Shown here piece after piece: positions 22,570-36,300 of a stretch of DNA of 64,000 nucleotides. How positions within the stretch are numbered: the first letter of the stretch is position 1; the number at the start of each line of letters is the position of its first letter. Under the pieces are notes generated by a model. That model was not told where the DNA came from. It searched no databases and was given only the letters and a program-made list of their open reading frames with translations. The position numbers were made by a program, and so were the translations under genes. Source of the DNA: Monomorium pharaonis (Eukaryota; Arthropoda; Insecta; Hymenoptera; Formicidae); the NCBI RefSeq assembly GCF_013373865.1, contig NC_050468.1:18370774-18434773 (forward strand), written 5' to 3'.

Positions 22570-25500
22570 GTGAGTAACGTTATCTTTCTACAAGATCAAA
22601 TATAACGTTTTTCAGACGTTATAAGATTGGAAAAGTTGTCGATAATCGCGAAATTTCATGTCATCTCTATTATGTTACGTATGAAACATAGTACAGATAC
22701 AATATTCATCAAATCCTTCATATCTCCTATTTCTTTATTCGTATTTATTTAATTTGTATCGCGAAAATATGTAAATGTATAAAATCGATTTTTTTTGCAA
22801 TTTAGATAAAGCTCGCGTGCACACAATAAAATATTTTAAGAGAGAAAATAAAATAAGGATAACATGCTTAAAGAAAAACGCATGTGATAACGTTATCATT
22901 ATTACGACATTTATCGCCGTAATAAACGCAAATAGAGCAATCGGATAAGTTCTCTTTCTAGTACATCAATCGTTTAGAAACGACGTCCCCCGCATTCTCT
23001 TCTACACGAAAATACCCATCTACCCAACTAGCCAATGCCAACATAAAAACGCCATTACGAAGATAGAGAGCCAGACTCGGGTGACTGTTCCGAGTCTTAA
23101 TACTAAAATATATCCTCATGCGAAAATGAAATCGAACTCCCAGTTGAATCTATTCCCCACAAAAGAAAAACGTTCTCAAGAGACTTAAATTTCACCAATG
23201 TCCTTCAGCACTTTCTTTCTGCCCCTTCGAAGATGTCATTTCTTGTAGATATCATTCAATCATTTATACAGAACCTTATATAGACAGAGATCACAAAGAG
23301 ATTACACATAGCAATATACAAAATACACTATTGCTAAAGCTTAACAGACTTCAATCCTCCAGAGTTCTGCCACATCATTGTAGTTATACACACATTCCTA
23401 TCTCGACAAAAAGATAAAGAGTACCTATTTCAACTATTCGTCAATTATACACACGTATGCACAAGTCTCATAGCATAAACAAAAAAAGGTAAAGTTAGTA
23501 TTTAATAAAAGTATTCAAAATGACGTGACTCATGTTTAGAATAGAATTAATACAATAGTTCTAATTCCGCTAGAAAATAATTCCTAATTATATCGCTTTT
23601 GTAGTTATCCAAATACTGTCGCTGTTAACCGTGTAATTAATTACTCTTTGTAATATAAATGTAATCTACACTGTCAAATTTGCATTGACAATTTACCAAT
23701 TCAATTATTATAGACCTATAGTTCTGATTTGCAAAATTCGAATATTGCAATACATTAAAATAATATACATCAAATATTATAGGTATATTTACCAGCTCGT
23801 ACTGACTTTTATATGTTCTCGCTTTTGAGTTTTTCTCAGTCAATCTCTACCTGATTTATTTCCACAAAGAGAATTCTTTTTATCCAACCATAAAATTTAT
23901 TTACTTCAGAGCTCGGATCTACGTCATACTTAATGCTTCTAGTCAAGAGCGCCTTTCAACTTTCTCGATCCTTTGACAAAACGTGCACGTAACTGATGAT
24001 CTTGTTCGTCTCGTTTTCCGCTTTGTTACTGGCGACACGAGAAACTGAATAAAATATAGTAACACGTCAGAGAGACGGCTGCATCTATGCAGTTGCTTAT
24101 GCATCACGCGCTTCGCAACATCGCGAAAGCAGAGACGACTTATTTGACCTAAAATATGTTGCTATGAAAATTGTGCGCACTAACATTTTTATAATATCGA
24201 TAAATTACCAATTTTAAAATAAATTTCTAAAGTTGCGCGAGCAAAGATGAGACGTTAACTTTAAAGAAATTTCACCGACACAATGAAATGTAAAATTAAT
24301 ATGATTTAATTTTAGCATAACTTCAAAGCATTTTATATACCCGTATTACGTGCTCATTACAACGGGTATAATAGAACACAGCATAATAAAAGAAATTTAT
24401 AATTTTTTATTCATATACTTTCTGTCCGTAGCTTTTCGTAAAGAGAGCCAAAATATATAAAAAAGTGCATCTAACTGCTTAAAGCACCCAGCACCCAATA
24501 TTACATGATTTGGGTAATTTTTAAATATATTCGACGAGTTATGTAATAAAAACTTGAAAGCTAACTATTAAAAAGAAATATTTCGAGTACGTTTTGTAAA
24601 GATCAAAATCTTTTTTCTATTAATTTTTATCTCAGTTTTTCCATTTTAATAATTAACTCGTTCTTATTTCAATAAATAACTAACGGTTTAAAAACTCTGC
24701 TTAAAAAAGAATTATTAAATTGTATAGTTACATGTTGCCGCAGTTTTATTGACTTTTTCCATTAAAATTTTTTGTAGCCTCAAAAGGCATTTATTAAAAA
24801 TATTTTCCGATGATTAAAAAAAAGGTTAATTTAACGGGAAGAATAAACGTTTAGTATATATTACTAATCTCATGTACGCTTATAAATTCGTATTTATTTT
24901 GTAATTATGCCTTTCATATGCTCCAGTTAAAAAAATAACAATGTTAAGCAATTTATAGGAAACTAGATTGCAGAGCCTCCGCGACAAAATCCGCTTAAAA
25001 GTTAATAGAGAGAAAAATCGTTTCAAAGAGCAAAGTTTAAACGCTGAACCGCCAAGGGTGTCCGTAACTCGTAATAATCCTTGGTGGATCACGGTAGATA
25101 ACGATAAACGACGCGGTAGTAGTTCGTTCCCGTTTATTTCATTTTCTTTCTTGCTCACGCTGAGAACATCGTCTAATTTTTACAGCACTATGAACTTGCT
25201 AGTTCATCTGTTTTCCGCACTTGCTTCATCGCTTGCCGCCGTAATGTAATAACAAAAATCTTCTAACAAATTTTTATCGATTACTGCAAAATCAAATTTT
25301 CCTTTTCGTAGATAGGTCACTAGATTGAAAACGTGTTCACAGACAGAAGCGAGCGTGTCGATCATCGCATATAAAATTACCGCTATCACCTGAAATTTAA
25401 TTTTAATAGATTTACGAACACACTTTTGCAATTATATCGTTCGATATTTAAAAACGTTTACTCTATTGGTTTTCTCTTTTTTTTTCTAAAAAAAAGAATT

Positions 25501-25768
25501 TTTTATTTAAAGAAATATCTCTCAGGATTATTGATGTAAGAACAGATTTCAATGGATTTGCAATCGTTTATTAAACGCTTGTAATAAATACGATAAAATG
25601 TACAAAGAGTACAGGAAGGCAAGCTAATGGCTTGAATTAAAGAAGGCAAATGCGAACAAAGGAAATGATTCAATTCTTGCACCAGTTTAAAATAAAATTC
25701 TACTGAGAAAAGAATCTAGAAAAAGATCACATTTAACAAAATTATATTATATATATATGTGTATACAC
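22570..25768. other. Intergenic, no gene recognised
   Basis: AT-rich with a few less AT-rich patches, for example 22960-23130 and 23930-24120. The open frame at 24968-25249 (RDKIRLKVNREKNRFKEQS region) has no recognised homology and no supporting splice or start context. Not called. Confidence 0.4.
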
Positions 25769-25775
25769 ACACACC

Positions 25776-25811
<36 letters not shown>
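25769..25811. repeat. (CA)n microsatellite, interrupted
   Basis: CA tract with a CCAA interruption near 25774-25779, followed by a GA-rich tail to about 25838. Confidence 0.85.
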
Positions 25812-25813
<2 letters not shown>

Positions 25814-25839
25814 AAGAGAGAGAAAAAAGAGAGGGAATA

Positions 25840-28800
25840 AAATTGAAACAAAATATATGACTCATTGAACACACATAAAATACATTCACTTAAATAATCA
25901 ACAATTGTAGAAACGCCGTAGGAACTATTGCGGCAGAAAATTGAAATTTTCTACATAGTTACATAAGTCAGTTTACAAACTGAAATCATTTCAGAATTTT
26001 TATTACGGTATAAATTTTCGAGAGCAAACGGAAAAGAGAAAGAAAGAGAGCGACTAAAAAACGCGTAGCACGATTAAAATAAACACACTCGAGCGCGTAA
26101 TCTCATTTCCAACCGAATACATTCAATCGCATCAACAATCGCTCGCTAATGAATCTCCAAAATTTTTTCCAATTACCTGGTCCAATTACCACAAATGTGA
26201 TGAATAGAGCTGTCGCTTTACGTCAATGTGACAGGGTGATATGTGCATTACTTCTGGGATACTCTTGGCACACTCATGCACATTCATGCATCGCGCCAAC
26301 TGCTATGGCATTTATGAATACACTTCTGTATGTATGCATAGTGTTCTTGCAAAAGACAAACCTCATTTATAATAACATTTTGTCCTACAGCTATAATTTG
26401 TTTAACAAACCATTTGAGAATTCCGAGCTTAATTAACGCACGCAATTGTTGCTTTATAGTTTATTTTAAAAACAATGATTACAATATATAAAACAAGATT
26501 TTTAATCAAATTTTCAATACAGTAAGTTCAGTATTTTAATCAAATTTAATCAATTTCCCTTTTTTACTATGATATTATTTAATATATTCTTTGCAATACA
26601 ATTACTTGATTTAGAGTTCAGTATTAATCTCATATTCTTGTAAATTGTATATATTTTTTTAAAAATTACTTGTTTAAATAACGAAGACTTTCCCATAATG
26701 TAACATAATTAGTTTTAAAAAAAAACTAACAAAATGTAATAACGTTTGTCTTTTATAAGAGTCAATGTAAATTTAGTAGATACCAATATACCCAGAATAT
26801 CCAATGGCAAGGATCTAATTTCCATATCTTGTTTCAAAGAAGAGAGAATCTAAAGTCTTTATCCATGTACTACGTACTTCGGAAACCGTCAGAGCACGAG
26901 CAGTTTGCCAGAATAGAATTGTAGTCAATCGACTACTTGTCACTTATATTGCCGATCTCGTAGTTAAACTTTACGAAGTATTTAAAATATTAATGTCATC
27001 TTCAGAAAACTTCCAGAAATAAAGCTGATATAGTTGGAGAATTAGACCGAGACTAGACCGAAAATCGATGAACTTTTAATAATATACCAAATCAATAGGT
27101 AAATTATGGCCTAGTTATGCAGTTTAAATTGGATTACATAAAAGTAATTTTACATTTGGTTGTTTCTTTATATCAATTCCACATATAAGCAAGTTTTATT
27201 TTATGTTATATGTTTAAAAAATATTAATATGTTTAAAAAATATTTTAAAAATATATAAATATCTCTTGTTGAATATCTCAGTATCTATAATCATATTATA
27301 TTTATAATAAATGCAAAATTAATAAAAAGAAATCTAAGATTCAATTTTTCTTTTTTTTTTCATGTTATTTACATTTTAATAAAAGAATGTAGAGCAATCT
27401 ATATTACGTTATTCAAGTGAATAATATAATATAAACAAAGAACAAAAATATAATTAACCAGAGGTAGCACTCCAACTGCACTCGGTTGTACTTTTAGCTA
27501 AAAATTGTAGTGTATTACAAAACGAGAAATATTATCTAAACAAGTTTATTAAATTAGATAACTTTATAATTAAAAATGTTATTATATCATAACTTATAAA
27601 CTATAAATGCAATAAAGGACAATACAATAAAAATAAATATATACCAATATATTTTAAATAAAGTAACTTTATGATATATCTCACCATATTGCGAGTTTAC
27701 GCCATATTGTGAAAGTTCGAAATATATGTCAGAACATGTATATGTCAATCTGTAAACAGGTCGAGGAAATGCATTTGAATGAAATTTAATAATAAATATG
27801 GAATGTATCGGAAATCGCACGTATTGTGATGGCGTTTTGTCCGATTATCAAAAATGCATTTGTAGCGCATATGGTCGTCGAAGTGGAGAGAGTAACTGAA
27901 AATTCGTTACATTCTTCTCATATTGGACGAATTTCAAATTTGCCGACACGCATATAGAAACACAGTTAACAGAAATTGAGGCTTGAGCAAGAAAAAATAA
28001 TATAATTCGGGTAGAATAGAATCGGCTTTATACAATTCATTAAAATTCGATGCGCAATGAAAATGAAAAATGTATGAAATACAACGTAGCTTAAAATTGG
28101 AAATTCAATAAACTTATTGCTCATGTCAAAACAGCGAAAATTTTATCCGTATTAATAAATAAGTCAAATTTATCGACCATCCATCCAATTAAATCCATTA
28201 ATATTTATTAAAAAGACATAATAAATGAAATTTCATGTGACAATCAAATTAAATGAAAAATTGAAACTTTGAAAATTATTCTCGTCCATTCAAAAATTAT
28301 ATGCAACTTTGCTACATTAATATTCGTGAAATCGCAAGTTTCTTTGCCAACTTGCTCTTAAAACTTTTCACTTTTGACTATATTGAGGTCGAACTTTTCC
28401 TTGATGAATGTCCGGCGAGGTAGAATATCTCGCGATTCTTTGAAGAATGAAAGTTAGCGCAAGTTTTTGATATTCTAAAAGGAAGAAGTGTATCCATTAG
28501 ATTATTAGAATGTTAGAACGCGACGAATAAAAATAAGACGAAAGATGTTGAAAGTGTAAATGCTTGTTAATGGAAATAAATCTGTAACAGATAATGATAC
28601 AATCGTTTCTCGGAAAATACATAAAATATGGACAACTTTTCGTTAAGGAAATGCTCGAGTTTTGCCCTCTTCTTACAATCTTGGATGTATCTTAAAATAT
28701 TTTACCTTGCCCCTGCAATCAGTAACAAGCACGCAAATACTTTCCTCTAAATATACACACGATTTTACCTTGAACTCGTTTAATTATATTACTTCATACA

Positions 28801-29080
28801 TCACAGCGTGAAGTATAAATAATTTGATCAATTGTCGTAGCAAATAGATACTTAATAATATTAAGCTCAAAACTGATATCGTTGAAATTACGATATTATT
28901 AATTGTACTTTATTAGAACATTTATTTTGAAATACATTGCTTTTAAGTTGCTTCAACCATTTAACATGTTAAACATAAAGCCAATGCGTTCAATTTCAAA
29001 TTCATTTAACTATATTATAATATTTTACAATGTTATTAACTCGTTTATAGAGATATTTATATACAAATTGCTAAAGTTTT
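25840..29080. other. Intergenic, no gene recognised
   Basis: AT-rich. The short frames at 26149-26436, 27587-27820 and 28903-29103 carry no domain and are bounded by stop-rich sequence. Nothing else seen. Confidence 0.4.
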
Positions 29081-29082
29081 TT

Positions 29083-29497
29083 CATCTTATCATCTTATCT
29101 TAAAAAAGCATGTAATGAAGCTTCTCTTTCGTGATGCTGATTGGTTCTTTCGCTGCGCTTACTTCGTGTTGCGAGAGTAACTGTCATTGCGATTGAATTT
29201 TGACAGCTGTCAAATTTGTATTAGATGGTTATCTATACAATTATCGTTCTAGTTTATTTCAAAAAATAAAAAGTTAAGTAGCGCGCACGAAGCGTCCGTA
29301 GTGTCTAGTAAAAATAAAAAATCCGTGTATATAATTTACATTGTGCGTAGCTAATGTACTATATTACGTATAGCTGTCAAAATTCAATCGTAATGACAGT
29401 TACTCTCACAACACGAAGTAAGCGCAGCGAAAGAACTAATCAGCATCACGAAAAAGAGGCTTCATTACATGTTTTTTTAAGATAATAAAGATAAGAT
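29083..29497. mobile_element. Palindromic MITE, family 1, full-length copy
   Basis: Arms of roughly 130 bp. Left landmarks are ATCTTAAAAAAGCATGTAAT and CGCTGCGCTTACTTCGTGTT. The right arm has their reverse complements (AACACGAAGTAAGCGCAGCG and TTCATTACATG, then TTTTTTTAAGAT). Both arms carry AGCTGTCAAA at their inner ends. The middle of about 150 bp includes AGTAGCGCGCACGAAGCG. The exact ends and target duplication are not certain. A related part-copy lies at 46509-46706. Confidence 0.7.
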
Positions 29498-29499
29498 AC

Positions 29500-32400
29500 A
29501 AATTATTAATTTTTTCAATATAAATTTATTTTTTAAGAATATTTGGAAATTAACTGTTAAATACATTACATTTTTCATCGGACTATACACAGAAAAGAAA
29601 GCTAAAATACAATAATAGAAATATCATATTTCTCTGTGAGAGATAGAAGAGCTATAACTCGTATATGAAATGGATACGTATCATGACACTTCGATTTGAG
29701 AAGTAATAGCTTCGTTCAACAAGTGGAGTTTAGAGATCCCAATGATGAAGCGTAACTGTGTGCCACGTGCCAAATAAACATTTCGTTCTTTGAAATCACA
29801 CATTCTTCAATTACAATTATGTGTTATCAATATCATCATACAGAATAAACTGTAGAACAACAGAAATATGAAACTTATATAACCTATAAAACCTCTTCCT
29901 CGTAAAATATTTGATAACATCAAATTATCCTGTTCTAAATAATACTGACAAATAGCTTTTAATTAATTTTGATTTAATTAAATTTATCAATGTCGATAAA
30001 AAATATTGTAACAAATACGTTGGAAAATTAACGATCTTCAAATTGTAAGCATTCAAACGATTTCTCGTAAATGTTTTAATTAAAGTAAAATAAACACCAC
30101 ATATACACATATAATTTTACTGAACAAAACTCTATACACTCTGAATCATATGCTATGCCGAGAGTAATTATAATTCTGCTTATTACTTCGTATACCGTTA
30201 TATTGCTACTACTTCCGTTTCTACCCCTTTCATGTCCTTCCGCTTAGTTGTTCCGCATTCTATACCAAGATAAAATATAGCCTCGGCATTTTGCGACTGC
30301 CTTTACGTTGTTATTTATCTACAACCTTCTTCAAGCCTTGTAAGGAAACTCGTATCGCGAGTAGTCCACATTCAGCTATATAAAATATAAAGAAAGCCGT
30401 GCATTATTTTGCGAATACATCCACCTATAGTATGTCTCGTGCGAAAATGCATTCGTCCTTCCCTCGTTCTCGCCATCGTGCTCCTCACAGCAAGTGCATT
30501 TCCTGAAATACTTATTGAACCGTGTACCCCGCTACCAGAGAACGTCGTTCTCCTAGTAGACTGCGTTAAATCGCGTTTCGTGAAATTCCAGAAATCCAGC
30601 AACATAAAATATCTTTTCTATGCCGAATGGTCGATCGCATTCTTTCTCTCCATGCGAGACAATAGCAAATAAGAATGTGTGAACAAGGCACCCGACACAA
30701 AGAGAATAATGCACAAGTAGTAATGGAACAACGCGAACCGACGTTGCATTGGTCCGTTGAATCTGTCTGCAGCAGAATCTTTACACAATAGACCAATAAG
30801 AGCGGTCTTGGATAGTGCATATTAATATTAGATTTCGCTAATGTTTATATCAGATAGCAATTTAAAATTAGCATTTAAAATTGGATTGGCAATTAAAAAA
30901 TGTTTCTATCTATTTTAATAATCTTATGCTTATTTTTTAATAGACTTGCTTAATTTTAAAAACTATTCATCTTGCATTCGATTTTATTTTTTATAAAAAT
31001 TTATTTGAATTTTTCATGAGAATTTCACTAAGTAAAATTTCATTATAAAGATGGGTATTAGAAATTGAAGAGGTAAATTAAAACTTTAGTGAATAATTCG
31101 TGGAAACTGTTCCTACTGCGCAGTACACGTACAGTTAGATGTATTAAATAATTTATACGAAGGCAGAGAACCAGTAGCTGAGAGGAAAACCAGAGACTGA
31201 AACTGCCAGATGGTAAATGACATATAATCCGAACTACATTAAATAAAAATAAAATCAGAAAACTAAAGTAGAACGTTTTTCGCCTACGTCGCAAAGATAA
31301 TTTTCAGCGGCAAATTTGGGTCATTTATATATACCAGTATTTAACAACCTTTTAAAATACTTTTATTTATGTCACTAAAATCCCAGAAGATCAACGTTAA
31401 TTTTTTAACTAAATACCAACAGTGATAAAAAGAACGCAAAAGTACAAAATAATTTTTAGTAAAACAAAAGTACTAAACAATGTAAAAAATATCAAAAATG
31501 TCAAAAACGTCAACTGTGCATTATTCCAAACTCCGAAGATATACTTTACATGATATACAGGATAACAAAAGAAAAGATGCTTGAAGAATTTCTAAAATAG
31601 ATATAATAAAACAAATAAAATAATTCGATAATAAACGCAAAAAAATTAAATATAGATAGCAGATAGAGATTTAACGAATTTAGTGGTTAAACAATGAAAT
31701 TTTGGGATTACATCAATCCCTTTCAATCTGTCAGATTATATCCAAAATATGCGCATGTGTTTCTGTATGAGATAAATAATTCATAAATATAAAGTACATA
31801 TAGATAACTCTACAATATAATAATTATATTCCATATTTTGACACGTAGTTAGCGATGAAAATAATTAAATTATAAGTGCAAAACTTCAAAAATTATCAAA
31901 TATACAAAAGATAAAAGTAAAAAAAATAAGTATTAACTCCGTGCCGCTCCTTATTACAAAATAACTTAACAATAATTACAACTTTAAAATTAATTTCATA
32001 ATAATTAAAATAAATTGTTATGCAATTAAATAATAAGAAAAATATAAAAATATGCATGATATGCTTAAAATATAACATAATATATATCTTTAGTTTAGAA
32101 ATACTTTCTCGTAATTAATAGTAAAGTGTTCAAATTTATATTCCTATTATTCACGATAATAGATTATCTCTAAAATATTCTTACTTTAAATTGTAATAAA
32201 ATTTATTTAAAATTGACACCTGGAGCAGTAAACATATGCATTAACATTCACTTGCAAATGCATTATAAAATTTCTAGCATTAGCAAATAAACAAATAACA
32301 ATAACGTACATTAATTACATTGAATGTACACTTATATTTAATGACATTACAATAAAAATGTCATTTAATTTAGTTGCTCTCTGTTCTCGTCAGTTATCTA

Positions 32401-32747
32401 GCCTCTTTTCTGGCTTATTCCAGAAAATATCGGAGTCATACAATCGTACACTAATTGACTCCACGCTGATATTAACCGGCTGCAAAGATAACATCGTTTC
32501 TAAAAATAAACTCTATATAAGCCTTGAATCTAAATAAAACCATTTTCGAATAACAGAACAAATAATATCTCATTTAATTCACGATTAAAAACCATCTATA
32601 ATAAATCACATAATTAAGTGTTACTTTATTTGGTTAAACAAATTATTTTAAAATAAATTATTTTTAAAATAAATCGATTTTTTGTTTCTAAATCTAAAAT
32701 TTGGTATTATTTTGAATTTCAATAATGTTCATATCAAATTATTACTT
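29500..32747. other. Intergenic, no gene recognised
   Basis: AT-rich with a slightly GC-richer stretch at 30160-30800. Frames on both strands at 30372-30820 overlap and lack domains, and the plus one would start from a non-ATG codon. Not called as genes. Confidence 0.4.
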
Positions 32748-32748
32748 C

Positions 32749-32980
32749 TACACTGAAAAAAAAAATTGCTAGATACAAATAAATATTTCTTGGAATAGTG
32801 CCAAAAAAATATTTTATAGAAAATGAATAATATTTATTTCAAACAAGTAATATTTTCTAAATTATAGAAAACTACTAACTAGTACTTGTTTTAAATAAAT
32901 ATTATTGATTTTCTATAAAATATTTTCTTGGCACTATTCAAAGAAATATTTATTTGAATCTAGTTTTTTTTTTCAGTGTA
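32749..32980. mobile_element. Palindromic Tc1/mariner-type MITE
   Basis: TA followed by CACTGAAAAAAAAA at the left, and TTTTTTTTTTCAGTG followed by TA at the right. The element is a near-complete palindrome over about 230 bp (GGAATAGTGCCAA against TTGGCACTATTC, then AATATTTTATAGAAAAT against ATTTTCTATAAAATATT). A TA target and CA(C/G)TG termini fit Tc1/mariner MITEs. No coding capacity. Confidence 0.75.
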
Positions 32981-33275
32981 GTAATCATTAATTAAGTATT
33001 TAATGATCACGTTTTAAACAAGTTTTAAACATAAAAAATGTAATTATCAAGTATTTCTATATTTAAAATATTAATATTTTTCATCATCAATAATAATAAA
33101 TGGAAAGATATAACTCAAATGATTCAATATCTCATATATATCCTATTTTATATTTTTACACCTAAAAAAAAAATTTTTGCTGATATAGACAGATTTCTTG
33201 ATATTACAATCAAAATGTATCACTAATTTTTGTATCAACTAGAATTTTTGCTGTCAAGCTCCCCCCCTTGCACTC

Positions 33276-33277
<2 letters not shown>

Positions 33278-33361
<84 letters not shown>
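33278..33361. repeat. (GT)n microsatellite, about 41 units
   Basis: Uninterrupted GT tract. The open frames on both strands across it are artefacts of the repeat. Confidence 0.95.
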
Positions 33362-33364
<3 letters not shown>

Positions 33365-33369
33365 AATTG

Positions 33370-36300
33370 TAAAAATATATCTTCTAAATCATCATGTTCT
33401 CTTTTACATTCTTGCATCTATTAATTTCTCATATGTGTAAAACCAGAAATTTATTGATCAATGAAGGCCATAAATAAGAGGCAAACATGTTTCCAAATAT
33501 ACCATAGGTAATTGGAAAATGCATCGCGCGTTTGCATATGCCACTCGTAAACTAAAGTAGGTCATCACAAATGCTCGCTTTTAAAAGTTCCTACTATTTT
33601 TTTCCGTTATACGCATCGAAGAATGCTACAACCTACGCAACATTGTTTTTGTATCTGCCAAGAATACACGCATGATTTACTGCGCATTGCCACGTAATGC
33701 ATAATTAACGTTTGTTTGAGTAAAACCAAGTAAAAATTAATTGCATTTCACAGTTATAGGTATATTAATTCCGCAGATTCAGCACTTGCTCTGAACTACT
33801 TCAATTATCATAGTATGTTATTTTACAATAGAGAATAGCTCGTAACTACACAAGTACGGTTTCAAAACAAACCAAGAGGTATAGGTATTCCTGTTCCTAA
33901 TTATATTAAAATTGATTTTGCAGTATGTAGTTGTTTCCATTGGGATTTCACATAGAATTACCTTTCAATGTCCTTTTAATACCAAGCATGATAAAGGAAA
34001 TGTTAATGTTAATGCTTAAGAGCTTAAACGGAATTCTAAACTATTTACATATAAACAAATATCTAAATATATAAATCATTATTTTTACAAGATTATTTGC
34101 TAATTAATAAATAATTTGTCTTTAAAAGATTATATACATTAAAATTTTTTTAATTGAAATCTTTATTAAATACTTATATATTTTAATTTTAATAAAAAAA
34201 TTTTTATTATAATACTCTTTTATATTTTCTTTTATTAAAATTTAAGTTTTAACAGAAAGTTGCCAAATGCTTAGAACTCAAGTTATTTTTTATTATATCT
34301 TTCATTTGGTATTGATTTAGCAGTGATTGTAAATGAATATTGTGGTTCGCTATTTCAATTACTTATTATAAAATGTGTACTCTTTCACCAATAACATTAA
34401 TATATTAAACCTTCTTAAAATAGTCGCAAAAAGTATAATTTAAACAACTAGTCGTTTAATCGTATTTATAAAGTGGTTTCCTAAATCGTATTACCTTTAA
34501 AAAAATCGAATTTATAAATTAAAATAATAAGAAATAAAATATTAAACGTTATTAACAAATTATTTTATTTTATTAATACTTTATAAAGCAGATGTCAAAT
34601 ATATATATAACTTCTTTTGTAACAATATAAAAATTCAATATTGTTTTATTCAATTAGATTGATAAAATTTTAACATAAGTTAATATGTATTTGATTTTTT
34701 TAAATATTTAAGACGTAATGTTATTCACATTTTGCTTGCTAAATAATACTTATATTAAATAAAAACATTTAATGAGGTACGATTTAGACGACCGGCATGT
34801 ACTCAACAACTTTTTACTATTACAATTTTATCCTGTAAAACAATTTTAACTTTAATTTTTTTTTAATAGTGCGAAGTTAAAACCCGCTTCGTAATTTAAT
34901 TTTATGATCATACATTATCGTAAATTAGTACTAGTTTTTTTTTTACCGCGCTTGAAAAATATTCAATTTTATAAACTGAAAACATGTTATATAATAATAA
35001 AAACATGTCATGCATAAAACGTTAACGTGGCACAGACATATTTTATTTATCAAAACTGCAACATTACTTGCTATAGTATTGAGTATGATTTTCTACTTAC
35101 AATGTATAACTGTAAAAAAATATCTGATTCAACATGTGACGTGAAAAATATAGTGTCTACGCGAATATAACGCAGGGGACGCGAGTTTTTCGAATTATGG
35201 CAGGAGACAAGAGAGTTAATTAAGATAAGCTTGCTATCCTCTAATGCATAAAATTTAATGTGCAATTAAAAGAATATTAATAGTATGTTATTAATAATAC
35301 ACACACGTATGAGTATGTTGCCTTGTAGTCATGTAATACTTAAGATCATTATTCCAGAAACTGTACAGAAATCAACGTCACATTTTATCATGTCAGACTC
35401 GAACAAATTTACCTAATGAACAATAAGTAAATTTATTAACGTTTAGCCTTATTCTTTAAAATTTTTTAAACTTGTTGTAAGCCTTGTTGTAAAACAATAA
35501 TATAACAAGAATCTTTCTAGATTTAAAATATAAAATTTTATATTAATATATTTCATATATACTTTTTATGTATAACGGAATGTTTGTTATCATCCTATGC
35601 TTAAAATTGTAAACCAATTTTTATTCATGACACATTCAATAATGAATCAATAAGGTACCGTAATAAAGGTACAAAAAGAAGAATATTGTAATATTATGAA
35701 TCTACAATGTGTTGAAATGGCTCTTGTAAACGTGTCGGAAATTCTCTTGTTTTAGAATATAAAAATACATATAAAACGCACGTTATTGAAAATCACCGGG
35801 GACGTATCTTGCTTCGTTGGAGCGTAACGATGGTTTAAAGGTCGAGGGCATGTATAACACGAGGTTATCATGTTTATATATATATATATCTCAAGGATTA
35901 GGCATTCCTAGATGAATGCGAAGCAGTCATTTAAAGTACTAATAACACCAGTATAGTTTTTATTATAACAGCACAAAGATAAATAAAATGCTTTCGCTTT
36001 ACACAAATTATTGATTTCTTAACTACAATCGAACTAATTGCGAAAGCATTCGCAGTACGATTAATACTTTAATCAAAATCTCTACAAAGTACAAATTAAT
36101 CCGATTAAAGAAAGTATGCCGGAACAGCTGCTGAAAATTAGGTCGTCAAATATACTCGCATATTATCAATATGCAGCATTCGAGTTATTAAATTACGGAA
36201 AAAATTCAATGAACATTACAAAATAATTATACTCACGCTTCACAAGTTTCTTTTACTAATTTGAGATCAATTGAATGAATGAAAATATGATAAAATATGT

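Noticed and set aside
33230..33424. VCVC- and THTH-repeat proteins, also at 60725-60958
   Set aside because: Translations of (GT)n and (CA)n microsatellites.
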